DNA from: Scytalidium lignicola
Lineage: Eukaryota > Ascomycota > Leotiomycetes
Length of the DNA stretch: 64,000 nt
Direction of reading: 5' to 3'
NCBI GenBank assembly: GCA_002812745.2
Contig: NCSJ02000239.1
Location: 1-64,000, forward strand
Part shown: one piece after another, positions 62,034-64,000 of the stretch
Layout: each line of letters opens with the position of its first letter
How positions within the stretch are numbered: the first letter of the stretch is position 1
The notes under the pieces: model-generated
What the model saw: only the letters and a program-made list of their open reading frames with translations
What the model was told of the DNA's origin: nothing
Database searches by the model: none
Translations under genes and position numbers: made by a program

Positions 62034-63095
62034 TTACACGGTTATCACATGCTTTCTTACAAGGTTCGTAACAATGTCTACTCGCATTTTCCCTTCTACC
62101 ATAATGTCATACATACACTTTAAAACAGTAAAACAACTCACATCTAATAGCTGAAGGATATGAGATGAATGTGGAGGCATACACATAACAATAATATTTT
62201 TCTCCAAGCAATATTTGTCAAACTCAAGGGTCACATGGCTTCCATAACCACCAAGAACAAGCATGCGATACGAGCCTTTAATACATGATCTAGTAGCTAG
62301 ATCAAAGGTTTTTTGAAGCCATTCAAAGCCAATTGCATTATTTGTCCATCCATTATCACTTGTAATAATCCTCCAGCCATGTAGTAAGTTGTTATACAAC
62401 CCAAGGAGTGATCTCTTGCCCTTGAAGATAATCACAAGTGATAACGCCCATCCAATAGCATTAACAGCTTCAATAACAGTGACCTATTCCCTACTTCCAG
62501 GCTGTAAAAGTGAAGGTTTGCCAAAACAATCAGAGGACATAACTACTTTAGTAATAACAATTGTTCCCATAATAAACCCAGTTTCATTAAAATTATATAT
62601 GTCCTCATCTAAGATCCCATACTCCGCTTTTATTGCTAACACTTGCTCAAACCACTCTCGAATAATCTTTGGATCTTCACATTTAGCACACTTATAGTTG
62701 TATCAACGTATATATTTGGTTTTGAGATTAAGATGACACTTTAAAAAGCCACTAAACCAATTCTTGTTCTGACGAGGAGGAGGAGTAGTTTCACCACGTT
62801 CAGAAATCAACAGATTAACCATTACTTACACACCTGAAGGTCTAAGGAGTAATCCTCGCTTCCCCATAGAGGTTATCCATCGTTTTAACGATTCTTCCTC
62901 AGTTTAAGTCATTCTAAAGCGTCTAGTATAAGTAGTTGAGAATTGAGTCTAGCCTTTTAAACGTGCATCAAGTGTTGTACGAGGGACATCATAAACGCAT
63001 GCGGCATGTCGAATAGACGTGATTTGCTGGTTTTTGAGTGCATTTATAACAAGAAGGATCCTTCCTTCTTGTTTTGGAGGTGGCTTTTTAGGCAT
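62034..63095 (-). pseudogene. Fot1/pogo-like transposase, decayed
   Basis: One minus-strand frame runs 354 codons from an ATG at 63095 to a stop at 62034, with five internal stops and no frameshift. The N-terminus (MPKKPPPKQEGRILLVINAL, then ITSIRHAACVYDVPRTTLDA) is a psq-type helix-turn-helix. Later come IYNFNETGF, FKGKRSLLGLYNN, VLGGYGSHVTLEFDKYC and CMPPHSSHILQLLDVSCF, matching the DDE_1 catalytic domain. The first catalytic Asp (NFDETGF in relatives) is Asn by G-to-A, and the Asp of VLDGHGSH is Gly. All five stops fit a C-to-T or G-to-A change. It is far less AT-rich than the LTR elements, so it is probably younger. It ends early compared with full Fot1 proteins. Confidence 0.88.
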
Positions 63096-64000
63096 TTGGA
63101 CGTGTTTTGGTTGAATAATAATTAAGTGAAATTAGTAACGTTAATAGAATTGATGGTTTGGTGAGAAGTGGCCCGACCGAGTAGGATTTACGTTACAACT
63201 CAGGCCACAGAAAGTTTCATGTGATATGCTCACTACAGGGGAATATTCGCTTATCTGGTGGCTGATACGTAGCTAACTATAATGGTATTAGAGTGCTAAA
63301 AGTTACGGGACAAAACTAAAATCTTTGAGTATGCAGTGGGAAGCCAATTTTGCATCTTACTGTATTCCATAGAGGGGTTTGGGGTAAGTGTGAATATACG
63401 GACAGGATCGGTGACGGGATTGCTACGAACAGAATTTACTTCGTATGTGGCCGATTAAACCACCCTTAGCGGTCTGTGCGTACACCTCTAATTCTTAATT
63501 TGATTGGTCAAATTAGGGATTCCCGCATGCTCATTGGCAGAAACAGGTGCGTGCACAGACAAAAAAAATCGGCCAATCACCAAACTACTTTAAGCTTAAA
63601 GATTTGCCACGATTAGGTCTCAAGGAAGCTGACGAACATCTCGATCACGATATTTATCAATGTATGTAAAGGATCATCAAGAACGAGCGAAGGATGTGCC
63701 TTGTTGATGGATCCAGTCTTTAGCTTAGATGATGTGAACAAATCTGCAATTTGTAAGGCTGAGTTTGCGCCATATCTCAAAAAGCTGGGTGTGACGCATG
63801 AATTACGTCACTTATTTGTGTAACATTAAAGTTAAACAAAGAGTACTATTTACAACTCTTACTCCTACGAGACCTGCCACTTCCACTCCAACAAATCCCA
63901 AATGCACCTATTATCAAGCGCAGATCCCGTTATATCTGCTTCGTGGTGTAAGGATAAATAATTCAACCCCCTAGTCGACCCACACACCCTGGCACAGCTA
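63096..64000. other. Right flank with nested inverted repeats and one short frame
   Basis: Inverted pairs lie at 63449-63456/63567-63574 (GGCCGATT/AATCGGCC), 63472-63486/63546-63560 (15 bp, three mismatches) and 63497-63503/63508-63514 (7 bp). They may be a small MITE-like element or terminal repeats of a DNA transposon. A 38-codon frame at 63707-63823 (MDPVFSLDDVNKSAICKAEF...) has no recognisable domain; it could be an exon fragment of a gene beyond the window. No other gene is supported. Confidence 0.45.

Overview
The window looks like nuclear DNA of a filamentous ascomycete, most likely a leotiomycete. The genes have short GT-AG introns of about 48-120 nt and ascomycete-type proteins (fungal ERG24, Atg27, a Sip3/Lam protein, DUF3074, extracellular GH3 beta-glucosidases). 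A gene island of ordinary base composition (about 16.0-57.0 kb) lies between two very AT-rich blocks of dead transposons that carry the marks of repeat-induced point mutation (RIP). The lineage is my inference; no marker in the window fixes the genus.

Left block (1-16 kb). A GC-rich perfect palindrome sits at the very start. A minus-strand Ty1/Copia element (gag at about 11.0 kb, protease, integrase, reverse transcriptase at about 0.5 kb) is split by a complete Ty3/Gypsy element, Gypsy A (1684-8840), with two 359-bp LTRs and a 5-bp TCTAT target duplication. A second, 5'-truncated Gypsy element, Gypsy B, follows from 11072 to about 15.96 kb. Both Gypsy elements carry a decayed cysteine-rich reading frame on the strand opposite to pol, between integrase and the 3' LTR. 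In Gypsy A it keeps the exact spacing of a Zn(II)2Cys6 cluster.

Gene island. In order: myotubularin phosphatase (+), cytosolic Phe-tRNA synthetase beta subunit FRS1 (-), PP2A scaffold subunit TPD3 (+), eEF1A lysine methyltransferase EFM4 (+), a secreted GH3 beta-glucosidase (-), sterol C-14 reductase ERG24 (-), ATG27 (+), an unrecognised 204-aa protein (+), a fragment of a SNF2 helicase (-), an unrecognised 339-aa protein (+), a second secreted GH3 beta-glucosidase (+), a DUF3074 protein with a coiled-coil tail (+), and a BAR-PH-GRAM-VASt sterol transporter of the Sip3/Lam type (-). Exon structures were read by eye from splice sites and reading-frame continuity. These are mostly housekeeping genes, not a pathway cluster. 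The two glucosidases share a role in cellobiose and glucan breakdown, and myotubularin, Atg27, Sip3 and ERG24 all belong to membrane lipid or trafficking biology.

Right block (57-64 kb). It holds a Gypsy integrase fragment, two partial Gypsy copies (LTR plus gag) fused head to head into a roughly 3-kb imperfect palindrome, AT-rich filler, and a Fot1/pogo-like DNA transposon whose transposase has five premature stops.

The scattered single N characters are notable. All four inside coding exons (27733, 34102, 53723, 53728) must be dropped, not filled, to keep the gene in frame, so they behave as assembly insertions. I found no CRISPR array, tRNA or rRNA gene. The strongest candidates for something under-described are the antisense cysteine-cluster frames in the Gypsy elements and the head-to-head element.
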